A stretch of DNA of 64,000 nt from Eubacterium sp. AM49-13BH (GCF_003464165.1 NZ_QSEK01000016.1:1-64000), one strand, 5' to 3'; numbered from the stretch's first letter, positions 7,720 through 18,102 are shown. Numbers and translations are program-made. The notes: generated by a model from the letters alone, not told the origin.

Positions 7720-9071
7720 CTACTCGTCTTCCAGCCTTTTCTGTTTAAACATAGGAACATCTTCAAGATATGACTCCTCAGGCTCCACTTTCTCAGTCTC
7801 GAATTCAAAACCAGCTACAACCTCTTCTTCTGAAAGCTCCTCGGCATCATCTTTATCTGTATCAGACTGTGAGTTATCTATATATGCCGGAGTATCTATG
7901 AATTCAAATCCTTCTATAGCTGATGGATCATCATGATCATCTTTACCATATCCAAGTTCTTTTCCGGTCTGGATGTATTTCTGTTCAGGCGTTAATTCTG
8001 TCTCTGCACTATTTTCAGCTTTCTGCTCTTCAAAATCTATAGTTCTTGTCTCTTCATTTCCATGAATAAGACTTCCTGAAATTGCAAGCTCTGCCTCAGA
8101 TGCAACAAGTGCCTCAACAGGATTCTCCTCCTCTGCATAATATTCAGCAAGGAACTGCTCCAGTCAAATACTTCTTCAACAGCTTTAATAGCAACTTCTA
8201 TCATATCCATGTCAGGTTCTCTTGTTGTTAACTTCTGGAACCACATTCCCGGTTTGCTTAAGACTCTTACAAATGCATTGTCATTCTTTCCTGCCCATCT
8301 TATAACTTCATAAGAAACACCTGCAATAACAGGAACAAGAAGAATTCTCACTAATATCTGCAATGCAACATTATCAACTCTTATAAATATAAAAAACACA
8401 ATACTTATAAACATTACAAAGAATAAGAAGCTTGTTCCACATCTTTTATGATATCTTGAACTGTTCTTTACATTCTCTGGTGTAAGTCTGGCACCATTCT
8501 CAATACAGTTGATACATTTGTGCTCAGCACCATGATACATGAAAGTTCTCTTAATATCTTTCATCATGGAGATAAGCGATACATATATAACAAATATTAA
8601 TAATCTCACAATACCTTCTATAAAATTAAGAAGAGCCTTAGAAATTATGTATTTCGATATTAATCTTGTTGCAAGATAAGGAAGAACCATAAATAATCCG
8701 ATTGCAAAGAATATTGACAGAATAACCGTTACTGCCATTAATACTGATTCAAATTTGTCTTTAAGAATATTCTTTCCAACCTCATCAATCTTAGTCTTTT
8801 CCTGTTCTGCAGGATCATCATAAAAAGACGCTGAATAATTAATTGTTGATATCCCAGTAACCAGTGAATCAACAAAATTAACAATTCCTCTGATTATCGG
8901 AAGATTGAGCCATGGATGCTTCTCTGTTATGAGTCTGCTTTCTCTTACGACAACTTCTATTTCATTATCGGGTTTTCTGACCGCAATAGAATACTTATCC
9001 TTATTACGCATCATAATTCCCTCAATTACAGCCTGTCCCCCAATTCCTGATGGCTTCATATCACTAACCAT
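7720..9071 (-). CDS. DUF1385 membrane protein, frame broken once near 8160
   Basis: The first ~300 residues are a clear DUF1385 protein (GIGGQAVIEGIMMRN at the N terminus, YHGAEHKCINCIE in the middle, about four membrane segments), a family of unknown function usually next to prfA/prmC. At 8154-8164 the frame reads FDWSSSLLNIMQ and runs to a stop at 8037. Adding one base, as DWEQFLAEYYAEEENPVEAL, restores the expected family C terminus and then a long acidic tail to TAG at 7720-7722, two bases before prmC. The span is 1352 nt, one short of 451 codons. I read this as a single-base deletion, likely an error in a GG or A run. Confidence 0.8.
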
Positions 9072-9097
9072 ACCTTTCTAAAATGTTATGTATACAT

Positions 9098-9130
9098 TCA
9101 AAAAAGTTGAGGTCCCGAAAAACCTCAACC
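9098..9130 (-). terminator. Terminator after rpmE
   Basis: On the minus strand GTTGAGGT and ACCTCAAC form an 8-bp stem with a loop containing TTTTCGGG, followed by TTTTTTG. It lies 13 bases after the L31 stop and before DUF1385, so it would separate rho-rpmE from DUF1385-prmC-prfA or attenuate read-through. Confidence 0.8.
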
Positions 9131-9142
9131 TTAATTTCAAAA

Positions 9143-9349
9143 TTAATTGTTTGATACTCCGTACTTCTTGTTGAACTTATCAATACGTCCGCGAGTAGAT
9201 GATGCCTTCTGCTGTCCTGTGTAGAACGGATGGCACTTTGAACAGATTTCTACGTGGATTTCTTCGTTTGTTGAACCTGTTACGAACTCGTTACCGCAGT
9301 TGCAAACAACCTTTGCCTGATAATAAGCTGGATGGATTCCTTCTCTCAT
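9143..9349 (-). CDS. rpmE: 50S ribosomal protein L31
   Basis: 68 aa, full length. It has the zinc-binding cysteines of the C+ type (VVCNCGNEF and [12 protein letters not shown]) and ends with the basic [12 protein letters not shown] stretch. It binds the 50S central protuberance and contacts 30S. SD GAGGTGA precedes the ATG. It lies downstream of rho with a 193-nt gap that includes a possible leader structure. Because it is the zinc form, a zinc-independent paralogue might exist elsewhere. Confidence 0.95.
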   Translation of the reverse strand: MREGIHPAYYQAKVVCNCGNEFVTGSTNEEIHVEICSKCHPFYTGQQKASSTRGRIDKFNKKYGVSNN

Positions 9350-9542
9350 GATTTCACCTCTTTACAAATTATTAAGTATTACAATTGTGAATTCCGCCTT
9401 AGATTCCCTTTCTATCCCGATGGGATCTATGCGCATTAGACACAATGACCTCTTTATCTGTCATAAACAGCTTTTATATTGTATCACGATGCGACATGTT
9501 ATGCAAGCATTTTTTAAAAAAGTTCTAAAAAGAAACTATACT
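9350..9542 (-). promoter_or_regulatory. rpmE leader with short hairpin, possible L31 autoregulatory element
   Basis: This 193-nt gap between rho and rpmE has no gene. Its RNA holds a hairpin ATCCC-ATC-GGGAT (9414-9426) followed by AGAAAGGGAATCTAAGGCGG. L31 leader motifs that bind the protein are described for Firmicutes; I cannot align this one by eye, so the assignment is tentative. Confidence 0.3.
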
Positions 9543-10967
9543 TTAGATATAATGGTTCTTATTCACTGTTCTTACCAGTTCTTCGTTATTCTTTGTCTTG
9601 ACAAACAAATCAAGGATTCTCTCTGCCGCCTCATCTGTCTTTAATCCATTAAGAGCTTTTCTCATTATATCAACAGCTTCCTGCTCTTCATTATTAAGAA
9701 GAAGATCTTCTCTTCTTGTACTTGACTTTGCTATATCAATTGCAGGGAACACTCTCTTTTCTGATAGCTTTCTGTCAAGAACAAGTTCCATATTACCTGT
9801 TCCCTTAAATTCCTCGAATACAACGTCATCCATCTTGCTTCCTGTCTCAACAAGAGCAGTTGCAAGGATTGTAAGACTTCCACCCTCACGCATATTTCTT
9901 GCTGCACCAAAGAATCTCTTAGGCATATGAAGTGCTGCAGGGTCAAGACCACCTGAAAGTGTACGTCCACTTGCCTGAACTGTAAGGTTGTATGCCCTTG
10001 CAAGTCTTGTGATACTGTCAAGAAGGATTATTACATCTGTCTTCTGTTCAACAAGTCTCTTGGCTCTTTCAATAACCATCTCAGATACTCTCTTATGTCT
10101 TTCTGGAAGCTCGTCAAATGTTGAATATATAACTTCAACATTATCACCCACGATTGATTCCTTGATATCAGTTACTTCCTCAGGTCTTTCATCAATAAGA
10201 AGAATAATCAGATGCATCTCAGGGTTATTCTTAGTTACAGCATTGGCAATCTGCTTAAGAAGCGTTGTCTTACCTGACTTAGGCTGTGAAACAATCATAC
10301 CTCGCTGTCCCTTACCTATAGGCGATATAAGATCAACCATTCTCATTGCCACTGTACTTGAATTTTTTTCAAGATGAATTCTTTCATTAGGAAAAATTGG
10401 TGTAAGACTTTCAAATGCAGGTCTTCTCTGTGCAACTGACGGATCTTTTCCATTGACCGTCTCAAGATACATAAGAGCTGAAAACTTCTCTCCTGATGCC
10501 TTCATTCTCTTTGGTCCCTGTATAATGTCTCCTGTCTTTAGATTAAACTTTCTTATCTGTGATGGTGAAACATATACATCGTTCTCTCCCGGAAGAAAGT
10601 TCTCACATCTTATAAATCCATAACCATCCGATAAAACCTCAAGTATTCCATCTGCCAATGGAGCATCATGCTCTTGTCTTGGCTGTGCATGATAATTATC
10701 TTTCTTATCTTCTTTAACATACTGTTCACTCTTATGGTGTGATTCATCCGATATTCCTGCCTCATCGTGTTCTGCTCTGGCATCTTCAGAAACAACAGCT
10801 TCAACTTCCGCCGGCTCTCTCTTTTCTTCTCCTTCTGCTGCAGCAATAATTGCATCTATGAGTTCGCTCTTTCTCATTGTTGATATATTTTTTATATTCT
10901 TGTCCTTCGCAAATTCACGTAATACACTGACTGACAATGTTTCTAACTTTGCCTTCATATAATCCAC
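9543..10967 (-). CDS. rho: Transcription termination factor Rho
   Basis: 474 aa hexameric RNA helicase that ends transcription at untranslated RNA. Domains: Rho N-terminal helical domain (1-45), then an inserted acidic, His-rich low-complexity stretch (about 48-105), the cold-shock RNA-binding domain (ILEVLSDGYGFIR), and the RecA-like ATPase with Walker A QPKSGKTTLLKQI, the Q-loop and R-loop region, and IILLDSITRLARAYN. The insertion is absent from E. coli Rho and common in Clostridia and other gut lineages; such disordered insertions can modulate RNA binding. First gene of the rho-rpmE unit. Confidence 0.95.
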   Translation of the reverse strand: MDYMKAKLETLSVSVLREFAKDKNIKNISTMRKSELIDAIIAAAEGEEKREPAEVEAVVSEDARAEHDEAGISDESHHKSEQYVKEDKKDNYHAQPRQEHDAPLADGILEVLSDGYGFIRCENFLPGENDVYVSPSQIRKFNLKTGDIIQGPKRMKASGEKFSALMYLETVNGKDPSVAQRRPAFESLTPIFPNERIHLEKNSSTVAMRMVDLISPIGKGQRGMIVSQPKSGKTTLLKQIANAVTKNNPEMHLIILLIDERPEEVTDIKESIVGDNVEVIYSTFDELPERHKRVSEMVIERAKRLVEQKTDVIILLDSITRLARAYNLTVQASGRTLSGGLDPAALHMPKRFFGAARNMREGGSLTILATALVETGSKMDDVVFEEFKGTGNMELVLDRKLSEKRVFPAIDIAKSSTRREDLLLNNEEQEAVDIMRKALNGLKTDEAAERILDLFVKTKNNEELVRTVNKNHYI

Positions 10968-11149
10968 CTCTGTTATTAGTCATAGTTTAATTTAATGGGA
11001 AATGATGCAGAAATCGCATCAAAGATAAATTAATTATACAACGTATTATTCTAAAAGAAAAGACTAAAAATGCTTTTTTTAGTCATAGCAATATGTTATT
11101 ATATATGTTGCTGTGAAAAGCACTATAATTGAAAGGAAGATTAGATATT

Positions 11150-12304
11150 ATGACTAATGCAGAGAAAGCCTTACGACTCCATGAAGAATGGAATGGTAAA
11201 TTTGAAACAACTCCTAAAATGAAGATTCAGACAAGAGAAGATCTTGCCCTTGCTTATACTCCTGGTGTAGCAGAGCCATGCAAGGTTATTGCAAAAGATA
11301 AAGAGGCTGCTTACAAATACACAATTAAAGCAAATACTATCGCTGTTGTATCTGACGGAAGTGCTGTACTTGGACTTGGTAATATCGGTGCTCATGCCGC
11401 TATGCCTGTTATGGAAGGAAAAGCTGTTCTATTCAAGGAATTTGGTAATGTTAATGCTGTACCTGTCTGCCTTGATACACAGGACACAGAAGAAATCATC
11501 AAAACAGTAGTTAATATTGCACCTGCATTTGGCGGTATCAATCTTGAAGATATATCAGCTCCAAGATGTTTTGAAATTGAGACAAGACTTAAGGAACTTC
11601 TTGACATACCTGTATTCCATGATGACCAGCATGGTACTGCTATCGTTGTGTTAGCAGGTATCATTAACGGACTTAAGGTAACAGGCAAGACTAAAGAAGA
11701 CTGTCAGGTAGTAGTTAACGGTGCCGGTTCTGCCGGAGTTGCTATTACAAAGCTTCTTCTTACATATGGTTTTAAGCATGTTACAATGTGTGATAAGTCT
11801 GGTATCCTTTCAAAGGCTTCAGAAGGTCTTAACTGGATGCAGCAGTCAATGATGGAAGTAACTAACCTTGAGAACAAGACTGGTTCTTTAGCTGATGCAC
11901 TCCGTGGTGCAGATATATTTGTCGGAGTTTCTGCTCCTAACATCGTTACAGCCGATATGGTTAAGACTATGAATAAAGATGCAATTATATTTGCAATGGC
12001 TAACCCTGTTCCAGAGATTATGCCTGATGTTGCCAAGGCAGCAGGTGCAAGAGTTGTTGGTACAGGACGTTCTGATTTCCCTAACCAGGTAAATAATGTT
12101 ATTGCATTCCCTGGTATCTTCAAGGGTGCTCTTGAAGGCCGTGCAAGACAGATAACTGAAGATATGAAGCTTGCTGCTGCACTTGCAATTGCTAACCTTG
12201 TTCCAGATGACGAAGTAAGTGATGTTAATATCCTTCCTGAAGCATTTGACCCAAGAGTTGCTGATGTTGTCAGCAAGGCTGTAATCGATCATATTGAGAA
12301 GTAA
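11150..12304 (+). CDS. NAD(P)-dependent malic enzyme
   Basis: 384 aa, the short bacterial form without a phosphotransacetylase domain. It oxidatively decarboxylates malate to pyruvate. Motifs: YTPGVAEPC, the catalytic Lys region FKEFGNVNAVPVCLDT, metal ligands in EDISAPRCFEIE and FHDDQHGTA, and the dinucleotide fold VVNGAGSAGVAI. The ATG at 11150, after GAAAGGAAG, is a better start than the TTG 21 bases upstream. It is followed two bases later by the radical SAM gene, so they form one transcript. A short AT hairpin at 11061-11084 separates it from divergent rho. Confidence 0.93.
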   Translation: MTNAEKALRLHEEWNGKFETTPKMKIQTREDLALAYTPGVAEPCKVIAKDKEAAYKYTIKANTIAVVSDGSAVLGLGNIGAHAAMPVMEGKAVLFKEFGNVNAVPVCLDTQDTEEIIKTVVNIAPAFGGINLEDISAPRCFEIETRLKELLDIPVFHDDQHGTAIVVLAGIINGLKVTGKTKEDCQVVVNGAGSAGVAITKLLLTYGFKHVTMCDKSGILSKASEGLNWMQQSMMEVTNLENKTGSLADALRGADIFVGVSAPNIVTADMVKTMNKDAIIFAMANPVPEIMPDVAKAAGARVVGTGRSDFPNQVNNVIAFPGIFKGALEGRARQITEDMKLAAALAIANLVPDDEVSDVNILPEAFDPRVADVVSKAVIDHIEK

Positions 12305-12306
12305 TT

Positions 12307-13200
12307 ATGCTTCCGTATTATTATTCTGTAAGTGAATATCTGAAAGACACTTATGGTAAAAAATTATACAAATTAAGTCTTTCCGGAAACATGACCTGTC
12401 CTAACAGAGATGGATTTCTTGATACAAGAGGCTGTATATTCTGCAGTGGTCATGGTTCCGGAGATTTTGCCGTTAAAGATATTGACAAAGCAAAGACTTT
12501 GGTATCTAATAAGTATTCTGGCAGTGAATATATTGCATATTTCCAATCATTTACTAACACATATGCTGATGCCCAATATCTGCGTGAACTTTTTATGCCT
12601 GTAATACTAAGAGATGATATTCGTATACTGTCTATAGCAACAAGACCAGATTGTCTCGGCGATGACATCCTAGAGCTTCTTGATGAGCTTAACCACATCA
12701 AGCCTGTATGGATTGAATTAGGATTGCAGACTATTAATGATTCGTCTTCTGATTATATACGCAGAGGATATCCTTTATCCACATATGATGAAGCGGTAAA
12801 AAATCTTCTTTCCATAAGAATTGCTCCGATTGTCCATATGATAATTGGTCTTCCTCACGAAACCATAAGTGATTATATTGCTACTGCCCGCTATATAGCA
12901 GACAGCGGTGCATCGGGAATCAAGATTTCTTTATTGCACATTTTAAAAGATACTGACCTTTACGATGATTATTGCAAAGGATTATTCAAAGCTCTTACTA
13001 TGGATGAATACCTTGCCGCAATAGGAGCTATACTCCCTGTATTACCCAAGAATATGGTAATACACAGACTTACCGGTGACGGGCCTAAGAATATTCTTGC
13101 AGCACCATTATGGACTGCTGACAAAAAGAGAGTTCTTAATACTCTCACACATTACCTCAAAGAAAATAAGATTTATCAAGGAAAAGATTATGAACACTGA
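12307..13200 (+). CDS. TIGR01212-type radical SAM protein
   Basis: 297 aa. The radical SAM cluster motif is present as C-N-R...GCIFCSGHG (MTCPNRDGFLDTRGCIFCS), with the spaced first Cys typical of the YhcC/YtqA family rather than the compact CxxxCxxC. Further conserved parts are SIATRPDCL, WIELGLQT and IVHMIIGLPHE. The family is also related to the Elp3 catalytic domain and may modify RNA, but its substrate is not established. Two bases after the malic enzyme stop and overlapping the DUF4364 gene by 11 bp. Confidence 0.88.
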   Translation: MLPYYYSVSEYLKDTYGKKLYKLSLSGNMTCPNRDGFLDTRGCIFCSGHGSGDFAVKDIDKAKTLVSNKYSGSEYIAYFQSFTNTYADAQYLRELFMPVILRDDIRILSIATRPDCLGDDILELLDELNHIKPVWIELGLQTINDSSSDYIRRGYPLSTYDEAVKNLLSIRIAPIVHMIIGLPHETISDYIATARYIADSGASGIKISLLHILKDTDLYDDYCKGLFKALTMDEYLAAIGAILPVLPKNMVIHRLTGDGPKNILAAPLWTADKKRVLNTLTHYLKENKIYQGKDYEH

Positions 13201-13705
13201 CTCAACCACTTTGTACAAATTAATGATTTTATATATGCTGAGTAAAGTGAATTTCCCGTTATCCAACACACAGCTCTCATCTTTCATGTTGGATAAACAA
13301 TACACGGATTATTTCACTTTCCAGGAAACCATCAACTCTCTGGTTGAGGACGGCTTTATAAGAGGCTACACGCACCAGAGCAGCACTCACTATACTCTTA
13401 CCAAAGAAGGTGAGGATACCATCGCATTTTTCTATACCAAGATATCAACTGCGATACGCGATGATATAGAAACTTATCTGTTCGATAACAAATACGAATT
13501 AAAGAATGAGGCTGGCACTGTAACTGACTGCTACAAGTTATCTAACGGCAATTACATTGCACACTGTCAGTTAAAAGAAGGGGATACAACTCTTATCGAA
13601 CTCAATCTTAATGTTCCAGTTGAGGAACAGGCTGAGATAATATGTGCAAGATGGCGTGAGAACAGTCAGGAAGTATATGATTATATTGTTCGTAAACTTA
13701 TGTAA
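13190..13705 (+). CDS. DUF4364 family protein
   Basis: 171 aa with an N-terminal winged helix: LYKLMILYMLSKVNFPLSNT, TDYFTFQETINSLVEDGFIR and YTLTKEGEDTIAFF are the recognition-helix and wing segments also seen in PadR-like regulators. The C-terminal half is a beta-rich domain. The family is common in Lachnospiraceae; function unknown. The ATG at 13190, with AAGGAA upstream, is chosen over earlier in-frame starts because it begins at the conserved N terminus. It overlaps the radical SAM gene and ends in a strong terminator. Confidence 0.85.
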   Translation: MNTDSTTLYKLMILYMLSKVNFPLSNTQLSSFMLDKQYTDYFTFQETINSLVEDGFIRGYTHQSSTHYTLTKEGEDTIAFFYTKISTAIRDDIETYLFDNKYELKNEAGTVTDCYKLSNGNYIAHCQLKEGDTTLIELNLNVPVEEQAEIICARWRENSQEVYDYIVRKLM

Positions 13706-13763
13706 AAAGCGTTTCGACAGGCAAATGAGATTTCCTCAAGTTTACCTGTCGAAACGCTTTTTT
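13704..13763. terminator. Bidirectional terminator, DUF4364 and engB
   Basis: AAAAAGCGTTTCGACAGG and its complement CCTGTCGAAACGCTTTTTT form a long near-perfect stem with T-runs on both strands. It overlaps the stop codons of both convergent genes. Confidence 0.92.
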
Positions 13764-14397
13764 ATTTATTATCTATAGTTTCTTCCAGCAATTCTTCTGT
13801 AACTTCTTCCTGTGGCAGTACATATGAATCTATAAGCTGCCATAATTCTTTAAGTCCCTGCTTGGTCTGTGATGAAAAAGGAATAAGAATATCCTCCTGT
13901 CTTAATCCAAGTCCTGTTCTTACAGCTTTAACCTGTTTGCTTATCTGACTTCTCTTAATCTTATCCAGCTTTGTTGCAACAATTACAGGTCTGTAACCAT
14001 TATTTACAATCCAGTCATACATCATTCTGTCATTGTCAGATGGGTCATGACGGATATCAATCAGCAAGAACACCTGCTTTAACTGGCTGCTCTTTCTTAA
14101 ATATTTCTCAATCATCTTACCCCATTTGGCTTTGACAGCCGGACTTACATTGGCATATCCATAACCTGGAAGGTCAACCAGATACATGCTGTCATTAATA
14201 TTATAGAAATTAATAGTCTGTGTCTTACCTGGCTGTGATGATGTTCTTGCATATGATTTCCTGTTCATCAATGCATTAATGAGCGATGATTTACCAACAT
14301 TTGACTTGCCTGCAAATGCAACCTCCGGAAATGGAGTTTCAGGCAGTGTACTTGTCACTCCGACTACTATATCCAGATTAACCTTTTTAATAACCAT
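13762..14397 (-). CDS. engB: Ribosome biogenesis GTPase EngB/YsxC
   Basis: 211 aa TRAFAC-class GTPase involved in 50S assembly. G1 is GKSNVGKSSLINAL, G2 lies around the conserved TQTINFYN, G3 is VDLPGYGYA, and G4 is ATKLDK. The N terminus ELDIVVGVTSTLPETPFPEVAFAGK-like arrangement and length match EngB. It is last in the lon-engB pair, 17 bases after lon, as in Bacillus. Its stop lies inside the shared terminator. Confidence 0.94.
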   Translation of the reverse strand: MVIKKVNLDIVVGVTSTLPETPFPEVAFAGKSNVGKSSLINALMNRKSYARTSSQPGKTQTINFYNINDSMYLVDLPGYGYANVSPAVKAKWGKMIEKYLRKSSQLKQVFLLIDIRHDPSDNDRMMYDWIVNNGYRPVIVATKLDKIKRSQISKQVKAVRTGLGLRQEDILIPFSSQTKQGLKELWQLIDSYVLPQEEVTEELLEETIDNK

Positions 14398-14416
14398 AAT
14401 CCATATCTCCTTTCAT

Positions 14417-16771
14417 TTAATGCATTAGTGCCTGTGCAAATACTTCTTTAACATTATTCACATATATTATGTTCATTCCATCAGTTATCTCAGCATCAAG
14501 CTCCTCTACATCTGCCTGATTATCTTCTGGTACGAAAACATTTGTTATGCCTGCTGTCTTACTTGCAAGAAGCTTTTCTTTAAGTCCTCCTATCGGAAGA
14601 ACCCTGCCTCTTAGTGTAAGCTCTCCTGTCATGGCAACATCTGCCCTTACCGGAATTCCTGTAACTGCAGATAACATTGCTGTAGCCATTGTAACACCAG
14701 CAGAAGGTCCGTCTTTAGGAGTCGCTCCCTCAGGTATATGAAGATGGAATGCATGCTTCTGGAAATATTCTGTATCCACCTTGTATCTGCCTTTCTCTGT
14801 AACAGACTTGATGTAAGAAACCGCTATACTTGCTGATTCTTTCATTACATCACCCATATTACCTGTAAGCTTGAACTCGCCTTTGCCCGGCATCGTTATA
14901 ACCTCTATCTCAAGAGTATCTCCACCCGCCTGCGTCCATGCAAGGCCTCTTACAATACCAACTTCACCCTTTGGGTTCTTCTTATCCGGTCTGTACTTAA
15001 CTTTTCCAAGATAATCTGTAATATTCTTATCAGATATGTTAACTGTTTTCTTTATAGACTTGTCCCTTGTTCCATCAGGCGTGAATACACCTGCCTTATA
15101 CAACTCGCTGACCGCCTTTCTTACAACTTTGGCAATCTGTCTTTCGAGCCCACGCACCCCCGCTTCTCGTGTATAAGAATCTATAATTGTCCTTATAACT
15201 TTATCTGTGAATTTAACATCTGATACAAGCAGACCGTTCTGTTTAATCTGCTTCTTAATAAGGTGCTCCTTAGCAATATGAAACTTTTCATTTGCCGTAT
15301 ACGAGCCAACCTCTATTATCTCCATTCTATCAAGAAGAGGACGGCTTACTCTTGATAAGTCATTAGCAGTCGCTATAAAAAGCACATTTGACAAATCAAC
15401 TGGCATCTCTATATAGTGGTCAACAAAATTAACATTCTGCTCGCTGTCTAACACCTCAAGAAGCGCTGCTGAAGTATCTCCCTTATAATCGCTGCTCATC
15501 TTGTCTATCTCATCAAGAAGCATAAGTGGATTGTTAACCTTTGCGCCCTTAAGTCCCTCAATAATTCTTCCTGGCATAGCACCGATATATGTCTTTCTGT
15601 GTCCTCTTATCTCAGCTTCATCTTTAACACCACCAAGACAGATTCTCACATATTCTTTTCCTAGTGCTTTCGCAACTGACTTTGCAATAGAAGTCTTACC
15701 TGTTCCCGGAGGTCCTGCAAGACATATTATAGGTGCTTTGCCACTGCTTGTTATATTTCTAACCGCAAGTGATTCAAGAATTCTTTCTTTAATATCCTTC
15801 ATTCCATAATGATCTGAATCAAGCACCTTTGCTGCATTGTCTATATCCTTATTATCCTGTGTTCCCACATTCCATGGAAGTTCAAGGCATGTCTCTATGT
15901 AAGTTCTCTCCACATTTGCTTCCGCATTATTGCCAGCTAAAGATTTAAGTCTCTTTATTTCTTTATTAAGCTTATCTTTTACATATTCAGGTGCATCTAA
16001 CTTTTCAACCGCAGCCTCATATTCTTCTGCCTCCGATGCAGTTCCTCCATCAAGTTCTTCATTAATTGCCGCAAGTTCTTCTCTTAATATGTAATCTTTC
16101 TGGTTCTTATCAACTCTTTCTCTTACTGCATTGCCAAGTTCTTCTTTAATCCTGTATGCATTAATTTCATTAATAAGCAATGTTGCTGCAAATGTATACA
16201 TCTGCTCATAGTCTTCAACTTCAAGAAACTGCTGTCTCTTATCATAATCCATCAGGAATTCCTGTGCAAACTCCATCATCAGCTTTTCTGCATCATTATA
16301 TGACATCCATCTCTTAAGTGTATCCTTGGCAAACTTAGGATTAACATGTGAATACTGCGATAAAAGTTCACGCATGCCAACTACTATTGCTCTTGAAACA
16401 ACCTTTTCTGGCTTCTCTAATCCATCAATTACGCTTATATCAGCAATCATCATGCCTGATACTTCCTCAAAGCTGTTTATAATTGCCTTTTCAAGTCCTT
16501 CAACCTGTACTCTTAAGATTTTACCTGGCATCTTGATTATCTGTTTTACTTTGGCAATTGTTCCTACTGTATATAAATCCTCTATTCCCGGCTCACTTAC
16601 CTGTGAATCTCTCTGGGTAACAAGATATATAAGCTGATCTCCCGCCATGCTTGCCTGAACAGCTTTAACCGACTTCTTTCTGCTTACATCGAAATGCATT
16701 ACCATTCCTGGAAAAACAGTTACATTTCTCAATGGAATAGTGGGATAATGTCTGTTATATTCGTTATTCAT
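14417..16771 (-). CDS. lon: ATP-dependent protease La (Lon)
   Basis: 784 aa, full length LonA. N-terminal substrate-binding LON domain (about 8-205), coiled helical region, AAA+ module with Walker A GPPGTGKTSIAKS and Walker B LMLLDEIDKM, and the C-terminal serine-lysine protease domain with the nucleophile in KDGPSAGVTMATA and the catalytic Lys in the GGLKEKLLASKTAG region. It degrades misfolded and regulatory proteins in the cytosol. Located between clpX and engB. The 62-bp gap to clpX contains a GGCGGAC/GTCCGCC hairpin (16791-16821) without a T-run, perhaps an RNA stabiliser. Confidence 0.96.
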   Translation of the reverse strand: MNNEYNRHYPTIPLRNVTVFPGMVMHFDVSRKKSVKAVQASMAGDQLIYLVTQRDSQVSEPGIEDLYTVGTIAKVKQIIKMPGKILRVQVEGLEKAIINSFEEVSGMMIADISVIDGLEKPEKVVSRAIVVGMRELLSQYSHVNPKFAKDTLKRWMSYNDAEKLMMEFAQEFLMDYDKRQQFLEVEDYEQMYTFAATLLINEINAYRIKEELGNAVRERVDKNQKDYILREELAAINEELDGGTASEAEEYEAAVEKLDAPEYVKDKLNKEIKRLKSLAGNNAEANVERTYIETCLELPWNVGTQDNKDIDNAAKVLDSDHYGMKDIKERILESLAVRNITSSGKAPIICLAGPPGTGKTSIAKSVAKALGKEYVRICLGGVKDEAEIRGHRKTYIGAMPGRIIEGLKGAKVNNPLMLLDEIDKMSSDYKGDTSAALLEVLDSEQNVNFVDHYIEMPVDLSNVLFIATANDLSRVSRPLLDRMEIIEVGSYTANEKFHIAKEHLIKKQIKQNGLLVSDVKFTDKVIRTIIDSYTREAGVRGLERQIAKVVRKAVSELYKAGVFTPDGTRDKSIKKTVNISDKNITDYLGKVKYRPDKKNPKGEVGIVRGLAWTQAGGDTLEIEVITMPGKGEFKLTGNMGDVMKESASIAVSYIKSVTEKGRYKVDTEYFQKHAFHLHIPEGATPKDGPSAGVTMATAMLSAVTGIPVRADVAMTGELTLRGRVLPIGGLKEKLLASKTAGITNVFVPEDNQADVEELDAEITDGMNIIYVNNVKEVFAQALMH

Positions 16772-16833
16772 ATATTCCTCTCTATCAATAATGGCGGACC
16801 GTCCATCACGAACAGTCCGCCTGAATCAATTCA

Positions 16834-18102
16834 TTACTGTGCCTTTTTTACAGCATCCGTTCTGTATTCTAACAGAGGCTTTGCGCTGCCTTCTACAGCT
16901 TCCTTAGTTATTATACATTTGGCTATTGTCTCATCTGATGGAATCTCATACATTACTTCATTCATGACTGATTCTAAGATTGAACGTAAACCTCGTGCAC
17001 CTGTCTTTCTTTCAAAACTCTTGTGAGCCACCGCCTCGATTGCTTCATCTGTGAATTCAAGTGCTACTTCATCAAGTCCGAAGAGTGCCTGATACTGCTT
17101 TACAATAGCATTCTTAGGCTCTTTAAGAATTCTCACAAGTGATGCCTCATCCAGTGAATCAAGTGAAACAACAACTGGAACTCGGCCTACAAACTCAGGA
17201 ATAAGGCCGTATTTAATAAGGTCCTGTGGAAGTGCCTTATGGAACATCTCACCAACATTATCATTGCTCTTTTCCTTAAGCTCTGAATTAAATCCAATCG
17301 AACTCTTATCCATTCTCGATTCAATAATCTTCTCAAGCCCGTCAAATGCGCCACCACATATAAAAAGAATATTAGTTGTATCAATAGGAATAAGTTCCTG
17401 CTGAGGATGCTTTCTTCCTCCCTGAGGCGGAACAGATGCTACTGTTCCTTCTAATATCTTAAGAAGTGCCTGCTGTACACCTTCTCCGGATACATCTCTT
17501 GTTATAGAGACATTCTCTGATTTCTTAGTAATCTTATCTATCTCATCAATATATATGATACCATATTGAGCTTTTTCTATGTCATAATCTGCAGCCTGAA
17601 TAAGCTTTAAAAGGATATTCTCAACATCCTCACCAACATATCCAGCTTCTGTAAGAGTTGTTGCATCAGCAATTGCAAAAGGTACATTAAGAAGTCTTGC
17701 AAGATTCTGTGCAAGGAATGTCTTTCCTGAACCTGTTGGTCCAAGCATAAGAATATTACTCTTCTGTAACTCTACATCCAGATCAGCCTGTGACATAATT
17801 CTTTTATAATGATTATATACAGCAACTGCAAGAACTTTCTTTGCCTCGTCCTGTCCTATAACATAATCATCAAGGAACTCCTTAATCTGCTTTGGTTTAA
17901 GCAGGTTAATGTTCATTCCATCAACTGTATCTACACCATCTGATTCTGTTTCAAACTCTTCATCAAGGATATCGCTGCATATTTCTACACATTCATCGCA
18001 AATGTAAACGCCATTATGTCCTGCGATAAGCTTCTTTACCTGATCCTGTGTCTTATTACAGAATGAGCATCTAAGCTTCTCGTCAATATTTCTGCCTGCC
18101 AT
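16834..18102 (-). CDS. clpX: ATP-dependent Clp protease ATP-binding subunit ClpX
   Basis: 422 aa AAA+ unfoldase that feeds substrates to ClpP. The N-terminal zinc finger has four cysteines (CSFCNKT and ICDECVEIC); Walker A is [12 protein letters not shown] and Walker [11 protein letters not shown]; the C-terminal AAA lid holds [14 protein letters not shown] sensor residues. The frame is open to 18129, but ATG 18100-18102 lies five bases after GGAGG and begins the canonical MAGRN, so it is preferred. Transcribed from its own region downstream of the clpP terminator. Confidence 0.95.
   Translation of the reverse strand: MAGRNIDEKLRCSFCNKTQDQVKKLIAGHNGVYICDECVEICSDILDEEFETESDGVDTVDGMNINLLKPKQIKEFLDDYVIGQDEAKKVLAVAVYNHYKRIMSQADLDVELQKSNILMLGPTGSGKTFLAQNLARLLNVPFAIADATTLTEAGYVGEDVENILLKLIQAADYDIEKAQYGIIYIDEIDKITKKSENVSITRDVSGEGVQQALLKILEGTVASVPPQGGRKHPQQELIPIDTTNILFICGGAFDGLEKIIESRMDKSSIGFNSELKEKSNDNVGEMFHKALPQDLIKYGLIPEFVGRVPVVVSLDSLDEASLVRILKEPKNAIVKQYQALFGLDEVALEFTDEAIEAVAHKSFERKTGARGLRSILESVMNEVMYEIPSDETIAKCIITKEAVEGSAKPLLEYRTDAVKKAQ

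Noticed and set aside
11704..12276. Open reading frame antisense to the malic enzyme
   Set aside because: The strong codon pattern and family match belong to the malic enzyme on the plus strand; the antisense frame is low complexity Ser/Ala/Leu and lacks a ribosome site.
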